Assembly (NCBI RefSeq): GCF_001020205.1
Contig: NZ_CP011663.1
Location: 186,001 to 250,000 of the forward strand
Direction: 5' to 3'
Length of the DNA: 64,000 nt
Origin: Clostridium sporogenes
GTDB lineage: Bacteria > Bacillota > Clostridia > Clostridiales > Clostridiaceae
Both the position numbers and the translations under genes were made by a program. The notes below the pieces were generated by a model that was given only the letters and a program-made list of their open reading frames with translations, was not told the origin of the DNA and searched no databases. Below are positions 25,755-34,675 of the stretch, one piece after another (the first letter of the stretch is position 1; each line of letters begins with the position of its first letter).

Positions 25755-27911
25755 ATGAACAATATAAATAGTGTTTTATCAAAAGAACTTAATATATCTA
25801 TTAAGTATATAGATGCAGTTATAGATTTATTAAATCAAGGGAATACAGTACCTTTTATAGCAAGATATAGAAAAGAAGTAACTGGAGGCATGAGCGACGA
25901 AACTCTTAGAGAGCTTTTTGAAAGGCTTACATATCTAAGAAATTTAGGTTCTAAAAAAGAGGATGTTATAAGACTTATAGAGGAACAAGGAAAGCTTACA
26001 GAAGAGCTTAAAACATCTATAATTAATTGTAAAACTGTTACGGAAGTAGAGGATTTATATAGACCTTATAGGCCAAAGAGAAGGACAAGAGCTACTATAG
26101 CGGAAGGAAAAGGATTAAAACCTTTAGCGGAAACAATATTAGAAGGTAATTTTAAAGAGGATATAAAAGTATATGCTGGTCAATTTGTAAATGAAGAAAA
26201 AGAAGTAAAAACTATTGAGGATGCTCTTCAAGGTGCCATGGATATAATAAGTGAAGTTATATCTGACGAAGCAGAATACAGAAAATGGATAAGAAATTTT
26301 GTCTTTAATGAGGGAGTAATAGAAACCAAAGGTGAAAGCAAGGAGCCTACTCCTTATGAAATGTATTATGATTATAAAGAAAATGTAAAAAATATCCCTC
26401 CCCACAGAATATTAGCTATAAATAGAGGGGAAAAAGAAAAAATATTAACAGTAAAAGTTACTTGTAATGAAGATAAAATAATAGATTATTTAAAAAGTAG
26501 ATCCTTAAAAGGGAATAAAGCAACAGATATATATATAGAAGAGTCTGTTAAAGATTCTTTAAAAAGATTAATATATCCCTCTATAGAAAGAGAGATAAGA
26601 TCAGAGTTAACGGAAAAGGGTGAAGAAGGAGCAATAAAAATATTTAAAGAGAATCTAAAGGCTCTTTTGATGCAAGCACCTATAAAAGATAAAGTGGTTT
26701 TAGGGTATGATCCAGGTTTTAGAACAGGATGTAAGATAGCAGTATTAGACGAAACAGGAAAGTTATTAGATACAGCTACAGTTTATGCTACAGCACCACA
26801 AAACGATGTAGAAGGTTCTGTGAAAATATTAAAAGAATTGATATATAAATATGATGTTGATGTAATATCTTTAGGAAATGGAACAGCTAGTAGAGAATCA
26901 GAAGAGGTTATAGCCAAAATGCTTAAAGAAATAAAAGAAGAAAAAGGGAAAGATATATATTATGTCATAGTATCTGAAGCTGGAGCCTCTGTTTATTCTG
27001 CATCAAAATTAGCTACAGAAGAATACCCAGATATAAATGTTTCTTTAAGAGGTGCTATATCTATAGGAAGAAGGCTTCAGGATCCTCTAGCAGAACTTGT
27101 AAAGATAGATCCTAAATCTATAGGTGTAGGCCAATATCAACACGATGTATCTCAAAAAAAATTAGATGAATCACTAAAGGGAGTAGTAGAGGATTGTGTT
27201 AATGCGGTAGGAGTAGATTTAAATACTGCAACACCATCACTTTTATCTTATATTTCAGGTATTAATAGTTCTATAGCTAAAAATATAGTAGCCTATAGAG
27301 AAGAAGTAGGAAAATTTAAGAATAGAAAAGAATTATTAAAGGTAAAAAGATTAGGGCAAAAGGCTTTTGAACAATGTGCAGGTTTCCTTAGAGTTATGGA
27401 AAGTAAAGAACCTTTAGATAACACGGGGGTTCATCCAGAATCCTACGAAGGAACCAAGAAATTTTTAAATTTATTAGAATACGATATAAAGGATGTAAAA
27501 AATAATAAACTACAGGATATAGATGCTAGAATTAGTAATATAGGTATAGATACTATATGTGATAAAATAGATATAGGTAAGCTTACTTTGTTAGATATTA
27601 TAAAAGAAATAAAAAAACCAGGAAGAGATCCAAGAGAAGATTTACCGAAACCTATATTAAAGACAGGAATTGTTGATATAACTCAATTAAAGCCAGATAT
27701 GATTTTAATGGGTACTGTTAGGAATGTAGCTGACTTTGGAGCCTTTGTAGATATAGGAGTTCATCAAGATGGCTTAGTACATATAAGTCAACTTTCAGAT
27801 AGCTTTGTAAAACATCCTTTAGATGTGGTAAAAGTAGGAGATATAGTGGAAGTTAGAATATTAGAAGTAGACCAAAAGAGAAATAGAATCTCCTTAAGCA
27901 TGAAAAAGTAA
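25755..27911 (+). CDS. tex: Tex-family RNA-binding transcription accessory protein
   Basis: This 718-residue protein has the N-terminal Tex helical region (VPFIARYRKEVTGGMSDE), a YqgF/RuvX-like nuclease fold (VLGYDPGFRTGCKIAVLDETG), helix-hairpin-helix repeats near the centre and a C-terminal S1 domain (GTVRNVADFGAFVDIGVHQDGLVHIS). Tex binds nucleic acids and is linked to transcription and stress survival. The frame opens at 25743, but the GGAGG at 25744-25748 supports ATG 25755. No operon partner is evident; an FMN riboswitch follows. Confidence 0.95.
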   Translation: MNNINSVLSKELNISIKYIDAVIDLLNQGNTVPFIARYRKEVTGGMSDETLRELFERLTYLRNLGSKKEDVIRLIEEQGKLTEELKTSIINCKTVTEVEDLYRPYRPKRRTRATIAEGKGLKPLAETILEGNFKEDIKVYAGQFVNEEKEVKTIEDALQGAMDIISEVISDEAEYRKWIRNFVFNEGVIETKGESKEPTPYEMYYDYKENVKNIPPHRILAINRGEKEKILTVKVTCNEDKIIDYLKSRSLKGNKATDIYIEESVKDSLKRLIYPSIEREIRSELTEKGEEGAIKIFKENLKALLMQAPIKDKVVLGYDPGFRTGCKIAVLDETGKLLDTATVYATAPQNDVEGSVKILKELIYKYDVDVISLGNGTASRESEEVIAKMLKEIKEEKGKDIYYVIVSEAGASVYSASKLATEEYPDINVSLRGAISIGRRLQDPLAELVKIDPKSIGVGQYQHDVSQKKLDESLKGVVEDCVNAVGVDLNTATPSLLSYISGINSSIAKNIVAYREEVGKFKNRKELLKVKRLGQKAFEQCAGFLRVMESKEPLDNTGVHPESYEGTKKFLNLLEYDIKDVKNNKLQDIDARISNIGIDTICDKIDIGKLTLLDIIKEIKKPGRDPREDLPKPILKTGIVDITQLKPDMILMGTVRNVADFGAFVDIGVHQDGLVHISQLSDSFVKHPLDVVKVGDIVEVRILEVDQKRNRISLSMKK

Positions 27912-27932
27912 ATTATTGCATAAATATTAATA

Positions 27933-27961
27933 TTGAATTAAAATTATTAATAGTATATAAT
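27933..27961 (+). promoter_or_regulatory. Sigma-A promoter of the FMN riboswitch leader
   Basis: TTGAAT at 27933-27938 and TATAAT at 27956-27961 have a 17-bp spacer, about 25 bases before the aptamer. Confidence 0.8.
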
Positions 27962-27986
27962 AAAAATGCATAAAATTAATATTTAT

Positions 27987-28095
27987 ATCTTCAGGGCGGG
28001 GTGTAATTCCCCACCGGCGGTAAAGCCCGCGAGCTATTTTTAGCATGATTCGGTTAAATTCCGAAGCCGACAGTAAAGTCTGGATGAAAGAAGAT
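27987..28095 (+). promoter_or_regulatory. FMN (RFN) riboswitch aptamer
   Basis: ATCTTC and GAAGAT form P1. The conserved RFN blocks AGGGCGGGGTGTAATTCCCC, ACCGGCGGTAAAGCCCGCGA, GATTCGGTTAAATTCCGAAG and CCGACAGTAAAGTCTGGATG are present in order. FMN binding promotes termination ahead of the riboflavin transporter gene. Confidence 0.98.
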
Positions 28096-28117
28096 TACAA
28101 ATGTAACTGTGATTACA

Positions 28118-28148
28118 AAGCCCTGATATTATTATCAGGGTTTTTTAT
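28118..28148 (+). terminator. RFN expression-platform terminator
   Basis: CCCTGATA and TATCAGGG form the stem, followed by six T residues, 26 bases after the aptamer. Confidence 0.93.
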
Positions 28149-28187
28149 TTGGAAAGTTTCTCAAAGGATATAAAATGGAGGGATAGT

Positions 28188-28781
28188 ATGAAAAATAGTA
28201 AATTAAATAAGTTGGTAAAGATATCCGTGCTAGGGACTATAGGATTTTTACTTATGTTTATAGAGATTCCAATACCTATATTTCCAGAGTTTTTAAAAAT
28301 TGATATAAGTGATATACCTGCATTGGTAGGAGGTTTTGCTTTAGGGCCTGTAGCAGGAATATTAATAGAATTTATGAAAAATATATTACATGGTATATTT
28401 AAAGGAAGCACAGTTTTTGTAGGAGAAATTGCAAATTTTTTAGTAGGATCTGTTTTAGTAGGTGTTTCAGCATATATTTACAAAAAAGATAAAACTAAAA
28501 AAGGTGCAATAGTAGGACTAGCCATAGGAACAATATGTATGTCTATAGTTGCAGGAACATTAAACTATTACGTTCTTTTACCATTATATGAAAAAGCATT
28601 AAATTTCCCAATAAAAGCGGTAGTAGCCATAGGAAACAAGTTAAATCCTAAAATAGTAGATTTAAAGAGTTTTATATTTTGGTCTATAATTCCATTTAAT
28701 TTACTTAAGGGAGTTATAGTATCTTTAATAACTGCAGTTATATATAAAAGCGTATCTCCTATACTACATGAAGAAAAATAA
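28188..28781 (+). CDS. ribU: Riboflavin ECF transporter S component
   Basis: This 197-residue integral membrane protein has about six hydrophobic segments. It has the RibU opening LVKISVLGTIGFLLMFIEIP followed by FPEFLKIDISDIPALVGGFA and GPVAGILIEFMKNILH. RibU binds riboflavin and works with the shared EcfA/A'/T energising module encoded elsewhere. The FMN riboswitch upstream supports the substrate. The frame opens at TTG 28149, but GGAGGGATAGT fits ATG 28188. It is a monocistronic unit with its own terminator. Confidence 0.95.
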   Translation: MKNSKLNKLVKISVLGTIGFLLMFIEIPIPIFPEFLKIDISDIPALVGGFALGPVAGILIEFMKNILHGIFKGSTVFVGEIANFLVGSVLVGVSAYIYKKDKTKKGAIVGLAIGTICMSIVAGTLNYYVLLPLYEKALNFPIKAVVAIGNKLNPKIVDLKSFIFWSIIPFNLLKGVIVSLITAVIYKSVSPILHEEK

Positions 28782-28796
28782 AATATAAATATAATA

Positions 28797-28838
28797 ACTG
28801 ATTAAATAGCTAGTGTTCTATTTAATCAGTATTTTTAT
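28797..28838 (+). terminator. Terminator after ribU
   Basis: ACTGATTAAATAG and CTATTTAATCAGT form a 13-bp stem with an eight-base loop and an ATTTTTATT tail. Confidence 0.92.
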
Positions 28839-28937
28839 TATAATAGAAAAGTAATAAATTCATTTTATCTAAGATAATAAAATTTTAAAATATGTTAGAG
28901 TATATATAATACTGACATATGAGTATATTATACTACT

Positions 28938-29076
28938 CCTTTATCCGATGACTACTCGCTCTAATACTCCCATCTTCTTCAAAGTGGGAGTAGAGAGCGG
29001 CTACGTCCCTGGATAACGATTTCTAAGCTTCAGGTGGAGTAAAAACTCCATCTGAAGCTTAGAACTCTGTTTATAA
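28938..29076. repeat. Family B modular hairpin element, copy B1
   Basis: Two hairpins stand in tandem. The first (about 28941-29016) nests TTATCC/GGATAA, CGCTCT/AGAGCG and ACTCCCA/TGGGAGT. The second (about 29023-29061) is TAAGCTTCAG...CTGAAGCTTA with TGGAGT/ACTCCA at its tip. The reverse complement matches 61044-61233 closely apart from an extra hairpin there. It occupies most of the 360-bp gap between ribU and the next gene. Confidence 0.82.
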
Positions 29077-29141
29077 AGTTTGTTTAGTAAATATAGATTT
29101 AGTACGATAATAAAGTAAGTTTTATAAGAGGTGATGATAAT

Positions 29142-30791
29142 ATGCCAGACATTTTAAATATAAATAATATGTATAATACTAATACAAAAAAAATATCCAG
29201 TAAACTTTCTTTTGATGTAGACCAAATTTTTGCTGCCAGAGTAATTGGTGAGGGAGAAAGTCCAGAAGAGGTAATATTAAAATTAATAGATGGATGGCAA
29301 TTTAAAGCATTCATTGAAGACTTAAAAGGAAATTTACCTAATGGCTTATTTAATTTTAAAGTTTTAGGATTCGAGGAAGGAAAGTTAGTTTTAAAATTTT
29401 TAGAGGGTAGTTTAGTAAAGGAACAAGAAAAAGAGCAAAATTCTATAGAAGATTTATTACTTAAAGAGAATATAAAATTGAGTAAGGAGGACTATGCTTT
29501 ATTAGAAAAAATGATAAAGCATAATATTCCTTTAACTAAGGACAATATATTAAAGGTTGTAAATTTATCTAACTTTATGGATAAATTAAAAAATAATCCT
29601 CAGGAAGCAGATACATTTATACAAAACTATATAAAGGGTAAAGGAATAGATTTGCAAAGTGCCAAAGGTCAAGAGATAAGCAATGTATTAAAGGGATTAT
29701 TTAATGAACTACAAACCTTAACAGAAGAAGATTTATTCATTTTATTAGAAAGTAATATAGAGTTAACTGAAGAAAATGTAAAGGCTTTTAAAGAGGTTTT
29801 TAAAGAATCTAGCATTTATAACAAGGTAAATAATATAGATAAGGAATTGAATAAATCTAACATAGATAATAAACAAATATTAAATGACAAAAATATATCT
29901 GATGGAGATACCTTGGTAAAGGAAAATCTACAATCAAAAACAATAGAGAATGGGGCAAGTAATGAAGGTGAAAATGTTGTCAAAAATGAATTAATAAGTA
30001 CTTTTAAAACACTTATGGCCACAGGTAAGGAAGAAAATATAAGTCTTGTAAGAGATTTAATATTAGAGGAAAAAGATATAAGTGGAATATTAAAAAATTT
30101 TACTAAAGAAGAGCAAGAAATGCTAGGATTAAAAGCAAAACCTGAAAATACTGAAGCAACAGAGCAAAGTTTAACAGGGGAAACTACAAAAAATATTAAA
30201 ACAAAATTAATAGATATATCAGGAAGTAAAGCACAATTAGATCCTTCAAGTATAAAAGAACAAATAAATGCAAAAACAAATGAGATTAAAGATATAGTTA
30301 AAAACCTTATGGATACATTAAAAGATACCAATAATTCATCCTATGATAAAATAATAGGTACATTAAAAAATAATATAAATAATTTTAAAATGTTTAATAC
30401 TATATCTAACGAATACTATTATTTAGATTTACCTTTAAACTTTAAAGAAAATGAATGTGATTGTAAAATTATAATAAAAGATGAAAGGGGTAAGGGTAAA
30501 AAAATAGATTCTAGCAATGTAAAGATAGCCACATCTATAGCTACAGCTAATATGGATATAGTAGATGCTTATATCACTCTTAAAAATAGCAATATGGAGA
30601 TTAATATAAAAACCATAAAGCAATGGGTAAACTTATTAGATAAAGGGAAAAATAAACTTATAGAAGATATGAGCAGTATGGGGTATAATATTTTTATAAA
30701 AGTAGAGGAAAAAGCAGAAATATTTAATATATCAAATTGTAGAGAATTTTTTAATGATAACAATTTAAATGCTATTGATATTAAAGCATAA
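29142..30791 (+). CDS. FliK/YlqG-like hypothetical protein
   Basis: This is a 549-residue, Lys/Asn/Glu-rich protein without membrane segments or signal peptide. The N-terminal 100 residues look folded (IFAARVIGEGESPEEVILKL, GLFNFKVLGFEEGKLVLKF). A long low-complexity helical middle follows, then a compact C-terminal domain with YYYLDLPLNF. It resembles the layout of flagellar hook-length-like proteins and precedes an FlhB C-terminal-like gene, as ylqG precedes ylqH in Bacillus. The FliK-like assignment rests on that pairing. The RBS is AGAGGTGATGA. Function unknown. Confidence 0.55.
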   Translation: MPDILNINNMYNTNTKKISSKLSFDVDQIFAARVIGEGESPEEVILKLIDGWQFKAFIEDLKGNLPNGLFNFKVLGFEEGKLVLKFLEGSLVKEQEKEQNSIEDLLLKENIKLSKEDYALLEKMIKHNIPLTKDNILKVVNLSNFMDKLKNNPQEADTFIQNYIKGKGIDLQSAKGQEISNVLKGLFNELQTLTEEDLFILLESNIELTEENVKAFKEVFKESSIYNKVNNIDKELNKSNIDNKQILNDKNISDGDTLVKENLQSKTIENGASNEGENVVKNELISTFKTLMATGKEENISLVRDLILEEKDISGILKNFTKEEQEMLGLKAKPENTEATEQSLTGETTKNIKTKLIDISGSKAQLDPSSIKEQINAKTNEIKDIVKNLMDTLKDTNNSSYDKIIGTLKNNINNFKMFNTISNEYYYLDLPLNFKENECDCKIIIKDERGKGKKIDSSNVKIATSIATANMDIVDAYITLKNSNMEINIKTIKQWVNLLDKGKNKLIEDMSSMGYNIFIKVEEKAEIFNISNCREFFNDNNLNAIDIKA

Positions 30792-30811
30792 TAAAAGATT
30801 GGGTGATTATT

Positions 30812-31072
30812 TTGAATGAAAGAAAAAAGGCTGCAGCTTTAAAGTATGAGGAAAGTTACACATCTCCAGTGGTTACTGCTGCTGGCATGGGATATGTAGC
30901 AGATAAAATTTTAGAAAAAGCCTCAGAAGAGAAGGTACCTATAGTTTATGACAAGGAATTAGCAAATCTTTTAACTAATATAGATATAGGCGATTCTATA
31001 CCCTATGAATTATATGATGCAGTAGCAAAAGTAATAGCATATGTTATGGAAATAGACGAGAGAATAAAATAA
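30812..31072 (+). CDS. Stand-alone FlhB C-terminal-like protein (YlqH type)
   Basis: This protein of about 86 residues matches the cytoplasmic domain of FlhB/YscU export switches (KKAAALKYEESYTSPVVTAAG, then GYVADKILEKASEEKVPIV). It has no membrane part, and the NPTH autocleavage motif is absent: the corresponding stretch reads TSPVV. GGGTGAT at 30801-30807 supports the TTG start at 30812; a GTG at 30803 is the alternative. It probably forms an operon with the preceding FliK-like gene and the phosphoesterase gene 13 bases downstream. Its role outside the flagellum is unknown. Confidence 0.82.
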   Translation: MNERKKAAALKYEESYTSPVVTAAGMGYVADKILEKASEEKVPIVYDKELANLLTNIDIGDSIPYELYDAVAKVIAYVMEIDERIK

Positions 31073-31085
31073 TAGAGGTGATATA

Positions 31086-31772
31086 GTGAGCTTATATGCA
31101 ATATCAGACTTACATTTAGCTTTTAATGAAGATAAGCCCATGGATATATTTGGTGATAAGTGGTTTATGCATCATGAGAGAATAAAAGAGAATTGGCAAA
31201 ATAAAATAACTACAGAAGATACCGTTCTTATAGCCGGAGATATTTCTTGGTCTATGAAGATAGAAGAGGGATTACATGATTTAGAGTGGATTCATAATTT
31301 AAAGGGAAGAAAAATTTTAATAAAAGGTAATCATGATTATTGGTGGAGTTCTATAAATAAATTAAATAAATTGTATGAGGATATGAATTTTATACAAAAT
31401 AATTTTTTTATATATGAAAATTATGCTATATGTGGAACAAGGGGCTGGAATCCTAAGCCATCAGATAATTTTACTACTCATGATGAAAAAATATATAGAA
31501 GAGAGCTTATAAGATTAAGATTATCACTAGAGTCAGCAAAAAAAGCAGGGATGGAAAAATTTATAGTGATGTTACACTATCCTGCTACTAATGATAAATT
31601 TCAAGATTCACCAATAACTGAACTTTTAAAGGAATATAATGTAGAGAAGGTTATATACGGACATTTACATGGAATAAGTACAACTAGGTCACTAGAAGGG
31701 TTGAGAGATGGAATAGAATACTATTTAACTTCCTGTGATCATATAAATTTTGATCCCGTAAAGATTATTTAA
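31086..31772 (+). CDS. Calcineurin-like metallophosphoesterase
   Basis: This 228-residue soluble enzyme contains all metal-ligand motifs of the family in order: YAISDLHLAF, IAGDISWS, IKGNHDYWW, MLHYPATND and YGHLHGIS. The GNHDYWW variant is typical of a clostridial subfamily of predicted phosphohydrolases. The substrate is not evident. It starts at GTG 31086 after AGAGGTGATA. An inverted repeat (ATCCCGTAA/TTACGGGAT, 31753-31783) straddles the stop codon and may act as a weak terminator. Confidence 0.9.
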   Translation: MSLYAISDLHLAFNEDKPMDIFGDKWFMHHERIKENWQNKITTEDTVLIAGDISWSMKIEEGLHDLEWIHNLKGRKILIKGNHDYWWSSINKLNKLYEDMNFIQNNFFIYENYAICGTRGWNPKPSDNFTTHDEKIYRRELIRLRLSLESAKKAGMEKFIVMLHYPATNDKFQDSPITELLKEYNVEKVIYGHLHGISTTRSLEGLRDGIEYYLTSCDHINFDPVKII

Positions 31773-31789
31773 ACTTACGGGATTTATAA

Positions 31790-31818
31790 TTGACAACTAT
31801 ATCTTAATATCGTAATAT
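31790..31818 (+). promoter_or_regulatory. Sigma-A promoter of the arsR-like operon
   Basis: TTGACA at 31790-31795 and TAATAT at 31813-31818 have a 17-bp spacer. ATATC...GATAT half-sites flank the -10 region at about 31807-31835 and could be an ArsR-type operator, which is speculative. Confidence 0.75.
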
Positions 31819-31855
31819 ATAAATATAGTGATATATTATAGAAAGAGGTAGAATA

Positions 31856-32137
31856 ATGGATAATGATTATGCAAAATATAATGATATGGCAGAACTTTTA
31901 AAAGTTCTATCCCACCCAGTTAGGATATGTATAGTGAAAGGACTTTTAGAAAAGGGAGAATGTAATGTAAGTCATATGCAAAATTGTTTAGGCATGCCTC
32001 AATCTACTATATCTCAACACTTACAAAAACTAAAAAGTGCAGGGATAATAGAAGGGGATAGAAATGGACTTCAAATAAATTATCATGTTTCTAATAAAAA
32101 AGCAGAACAATTGATAAAAATTTTGCTTAATGAGTAA
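31856..32137 (+). CDS. ArsR/SmtB-family repressor, possible persulfide sensor
   Basis: This 93-residue winged-helix regulator has the ArsR pattern KVLSHPVRICIVKGL followed by the recognition helix MPQSTISQHLQKLKSAGII. It lacks the ELCVCDL metal motif; Cys25, Cys36 and Cys44 are its only Cys residues. The next gene, 39 bases downstream, encodes a CoA-disulfide reductase/rhodanese/TusA/DsrE fusion. ArsR-type repressors of this kind that sense sulfane sulfur are known (SqrR, BigR), so persulfide sensing is a reasonable inference. The RBS is AGAGGTAG. Confidence 0.88.
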   Translation: MDNDYAKYNDMAELLKVLSHPVRICIVKGLLEKGECNVSHMQNCLGMPQSTISQHLQKLKSAGIIEGDRNGLQINYHVSNKKAEQLIKILLNE

Positions 32138-32176
32138 TAGTACTAAGAAATTTCTATTTAAGTAGGAGGAATTACA

Positions 32177-34630
32177 ATGAATAAGAAGGTACTAATAATT
32201 GGAGGTGTAGCAGGAGGAGCTTCTGCAGCTGCAAGACTTAGAAGACTTGATGAAAATGCACAAATAATAATGTTTGAAAGAGGAGAATATATTTCCTTTG
32301 CTAATTGTGGATTACCTTATTATATAGGAGAAACTATAAAGGAAAGAGATAATCTTTTAGTTCAAACTCCTGAGGCTATGATGGGTAGATTCAACATTGA
32401 TGTTAGAGTAAATAGTGAAGTCGTATCAATAAATACCAAGGAAAAGAAAGTTACAGTAAATAGTAAAGGAAATGGAAACTATGAGGAAACATATGATTAT
32501 ATAATAATGTCACCAGGGGCAACACCTATAAAGCCACCTATAGAAGGGATAAATAGTTCGAAAATATTTACATTAAGAAATATTCCAGATACAGATAGAA
32601 TAAAGGATTATGTAGATAACAAAAATGTTAAGAGTGCAGTAGTTGTTGGTGGAGGATATATAGGTATCGAAATGGCAGAGAACCTTAGAGAGAGAGGTAT
32701 AAATGTGGTATTAGTAGAAGCTGCTCCCCACATATTAGCACCTTTTGATTCAGATATGGTTACTTTTGCCGAACAGGAGTTACAGGATAACGGTGTAGGG
32801 TTAATTTTAGGAGATGGAGTTAAATCTTTTGAAGAAAATAACAATAATATAAAAATATCCCTTCAAAGTGGTACTGAGTTAAATGCAGATATGATTATAT
32901 TAGCTATAGGTGTAAAACCAGATACAGAGTTCTTAAAGGGGTCTTCTATAGAAATTGGACCTAGAGGTCATATAATAGTAGATAAACACATGAAAACTAA
33001 CGTAGAAGGCATATATGCTGTAGGAGATGCTATAGAGGTAGTAGACTATATAAATGAAAATAAAACTACTATACCATTGGCAGGACCAGCAAATAAACAG
33101 GGTAGAATAGCAGCAGATAATCTATGTGGATTAAATTCTTCTTATAAAGGTACTCAAGGAACGGCTATAATTAAAGTCTTTGGATTAACAGGTGCTAGTA
33201 CAGGTAATAATGAAAGAATTTTATCTAAATTTAATATGCCATATAAGGTAGTTTATACCCATTCTCAATCTCATGCAAGTTACTATCCAGGAGGTACACC
33301 AATAAGCCTAAAATTAATATTTGATGATAAAGGTAAGATTTTAGGTGCTCAAGCTTTTGGTTATAATGGAGTAGATAAAAGAATAGATGATATTGCTACA
33401 GTAATAAGATTTGGTGGAACTATATATGATTTAGAAGAGTTAGAATTAGCTTACGCCCCTCCATATTCTTCAGCTAAGGATCCTGTTAATATGGTAGGTT
33501 TTGTGGCAGAAAATTTATTAACAGGAAAAGTAGAAAATATATCATCAAATAATATAGATGGAAGAGATAAAGAAAAGATTGCATTATTAGATGTAAGAGA
33601 TGATATAGAAATTGAAAATGGTAAAATAGACGAGGGAATCGAAATCCCAATAAATCAGTTAAGAAATAGATTAAATGAAGTTCCAAAGGATAAAGAAATA
33701 TGGGTGTATTGTCAAATTGGATTAAGAGGGTATATTGCTGCTAGGATATTAATGGCAAATGGATATAAGGTTAAAAATATTAATGGTGGGTATAAAACTT
33801 ATATTATGAGCAAGTTTAAACCTAAAAAAATAGATAAGATGCCGGAAAATAGATCTAAAGAAATAAATAAGAATAAAGAAGATATAAAAGAAACTTTGGA
33901 ATTAGATGCTTGTGGTTTAAGTTGTCCAGGACCATTAATGAAAGTAAATAACACTGTAAATGAAATGAATGACGGAGAAACTTTAAAAGTAAAAGCTTCA
34001 GATCCAGGATTTTATGTAGATATACAATCTTGGTGTGAAAGAACAAATAATAAATTGCTAAATGTATCAAAGGATAAAGGAATAGTCACAGCTCTTATTA
34101 AGAAAGGTAAAAAAAAATTACAAGTAGATGAAAAGAACATGAAAGTTGGAATTAAAGAAAATGATAATAAAACATTAGTTGTATTTAGTGGGGATTTGGA
34201 TAAAGCAATTGCATCTTTTGTTATAGCGAATGGTGCTGTAGCTATGGGCAAAAAAGTAACCATGTTCTTTACATTTTGGGGACTAAATATATTAAGGAAA
34301 TCAGAGAAAACAAGGGTACAAAAAAGATTTATGGATAAAATGTTTGGAACAATGATGCCAAGAGGAAGCAAAAAGTTAAAGCTTTCTAAAATGAACATGA
34401 TGGGAATGGGCTCTAAAATGATCAGAAAAGTAATGAAAAACAAAAATATATCTTCTCTTGAAGAATTAATACAATCAGCTATAGATTCAGGTATAAATAT
34501 AGTGGCATGCCAAATGTCTATGGATGTTATGGGAATAAAAGAGGAAGAACTAATAGAGGGAGTAAAAATAGGCGGAGTAGGATATTATTTAGGAGAAGCT
34601 GAGGATTCTAATGTAAATTTATTTATATAG
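32177..34630 (+). CDS. CoA-disulfide reductase-rhodanese-TusA-DsrE fusion protein
   Basis: Four domains are readable in 817 residues. Residues 1-450 are a pyridine nucleotide-disulfide oxidoreductase with IIGGVAGGASAAARL, redox Cys44 (FANCGLPYYIG), NAD site VVVGGGYIGIEMAENL and YAVGDAIEV. Residues 465-545 are a rhodanese domain with active-site Cys512 (YCQIGLRG). Residues 573-645 are a TusA domain with LDACGLSCPGP (Cys579, Cys583). Residues 655-817 are a DsrE-like domain with Cys778. Such enzymes reduce CoA-disulfide or CoA-persulfide using NAD(P)H and pass sulfane sulfur along Cys residues. The upstream ArsR-type gene probably controls it. Confidence 0.93.
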   Translation: MNKKVLIIGGVAGGASAAARLRRLDENAQIIMFERGEYISFANCGLPYYIGETIKERDNLLVQTPEAMMGRFNIDVRVNSEVVSINTKEKKVTVNSKGNGNYEETYDYIIMSPGATPIKPPIEGINSSKIFTLRNIPDTDRIKDYVDNKNVKSAVVVGGGYIGIEMAENLRERGINVVLVEAAPHILAPFDSDMVTFAEQELQDNGVGLILGDGVKSFEENNNNIKISLQSGTELNADMIILAIGVKPDTEFLKGSSIEIGPRGHIIVDKHMKTNVEGIYAVGDAIEVVDYINENKTTIPLAGPANKQGRIAADNLCGLNSSYKGTQGTAIIKVFGLTGASTGNNERILSKFNMPYKVVYTHSQSHASYYPGGTPISLKLIFDDKGKILGAQAFGYNGVDKRIDDIATVIRFGGTIYDLEELELAYAPPYSSAKDPVNMVGFVAENLLTGKVENISSNNIDGRDKEKIALLDVRDDIEIENGKIDEGIEIPINQLRNRLNEVPKDKEIWVYCQIGLRGYIAARILMANGYKVKNINGGYKTYIMSKFKPKKIDKMPENRSKEINKNKEDIKETLELDACGLSCPGPLMKVNNTVNEMNDGETLKVKASDPGFYVDIQSWCERTNNKLLNVSKDKGIVTALIKKGKKKLQVDEKNMKVGIKENDNKTLVVFSGDLDKAIASFVIANGAVAMGKKVTMFFTFWGLNILRKSEKTRVQKRFMDKMFGTMMPRGSKKLKLSKMNMMGMGSKMIRKVMKNKNISSLEELIQSAIDSGINIVACQMSMDVMGIKEEELIEGVKIGGVGYYLGEAEDSNVNLFI

Positions 34631-34637
34631 ATAAAGT

Positions 34638-34675
34638 AAAAATCCTATGGGACATGTTCATAGGATTTTTATTTT
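34638..34675. terminator. Bidirectional terminator between convergent genes
   Basis: AAAAATCCTATG and CATAGGATTTTT form a 12-bp stem with a nine-base loop. It ends the fusion gene and overlaps the 3' end of the DUF2225 gene. Confidence 0.92.
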
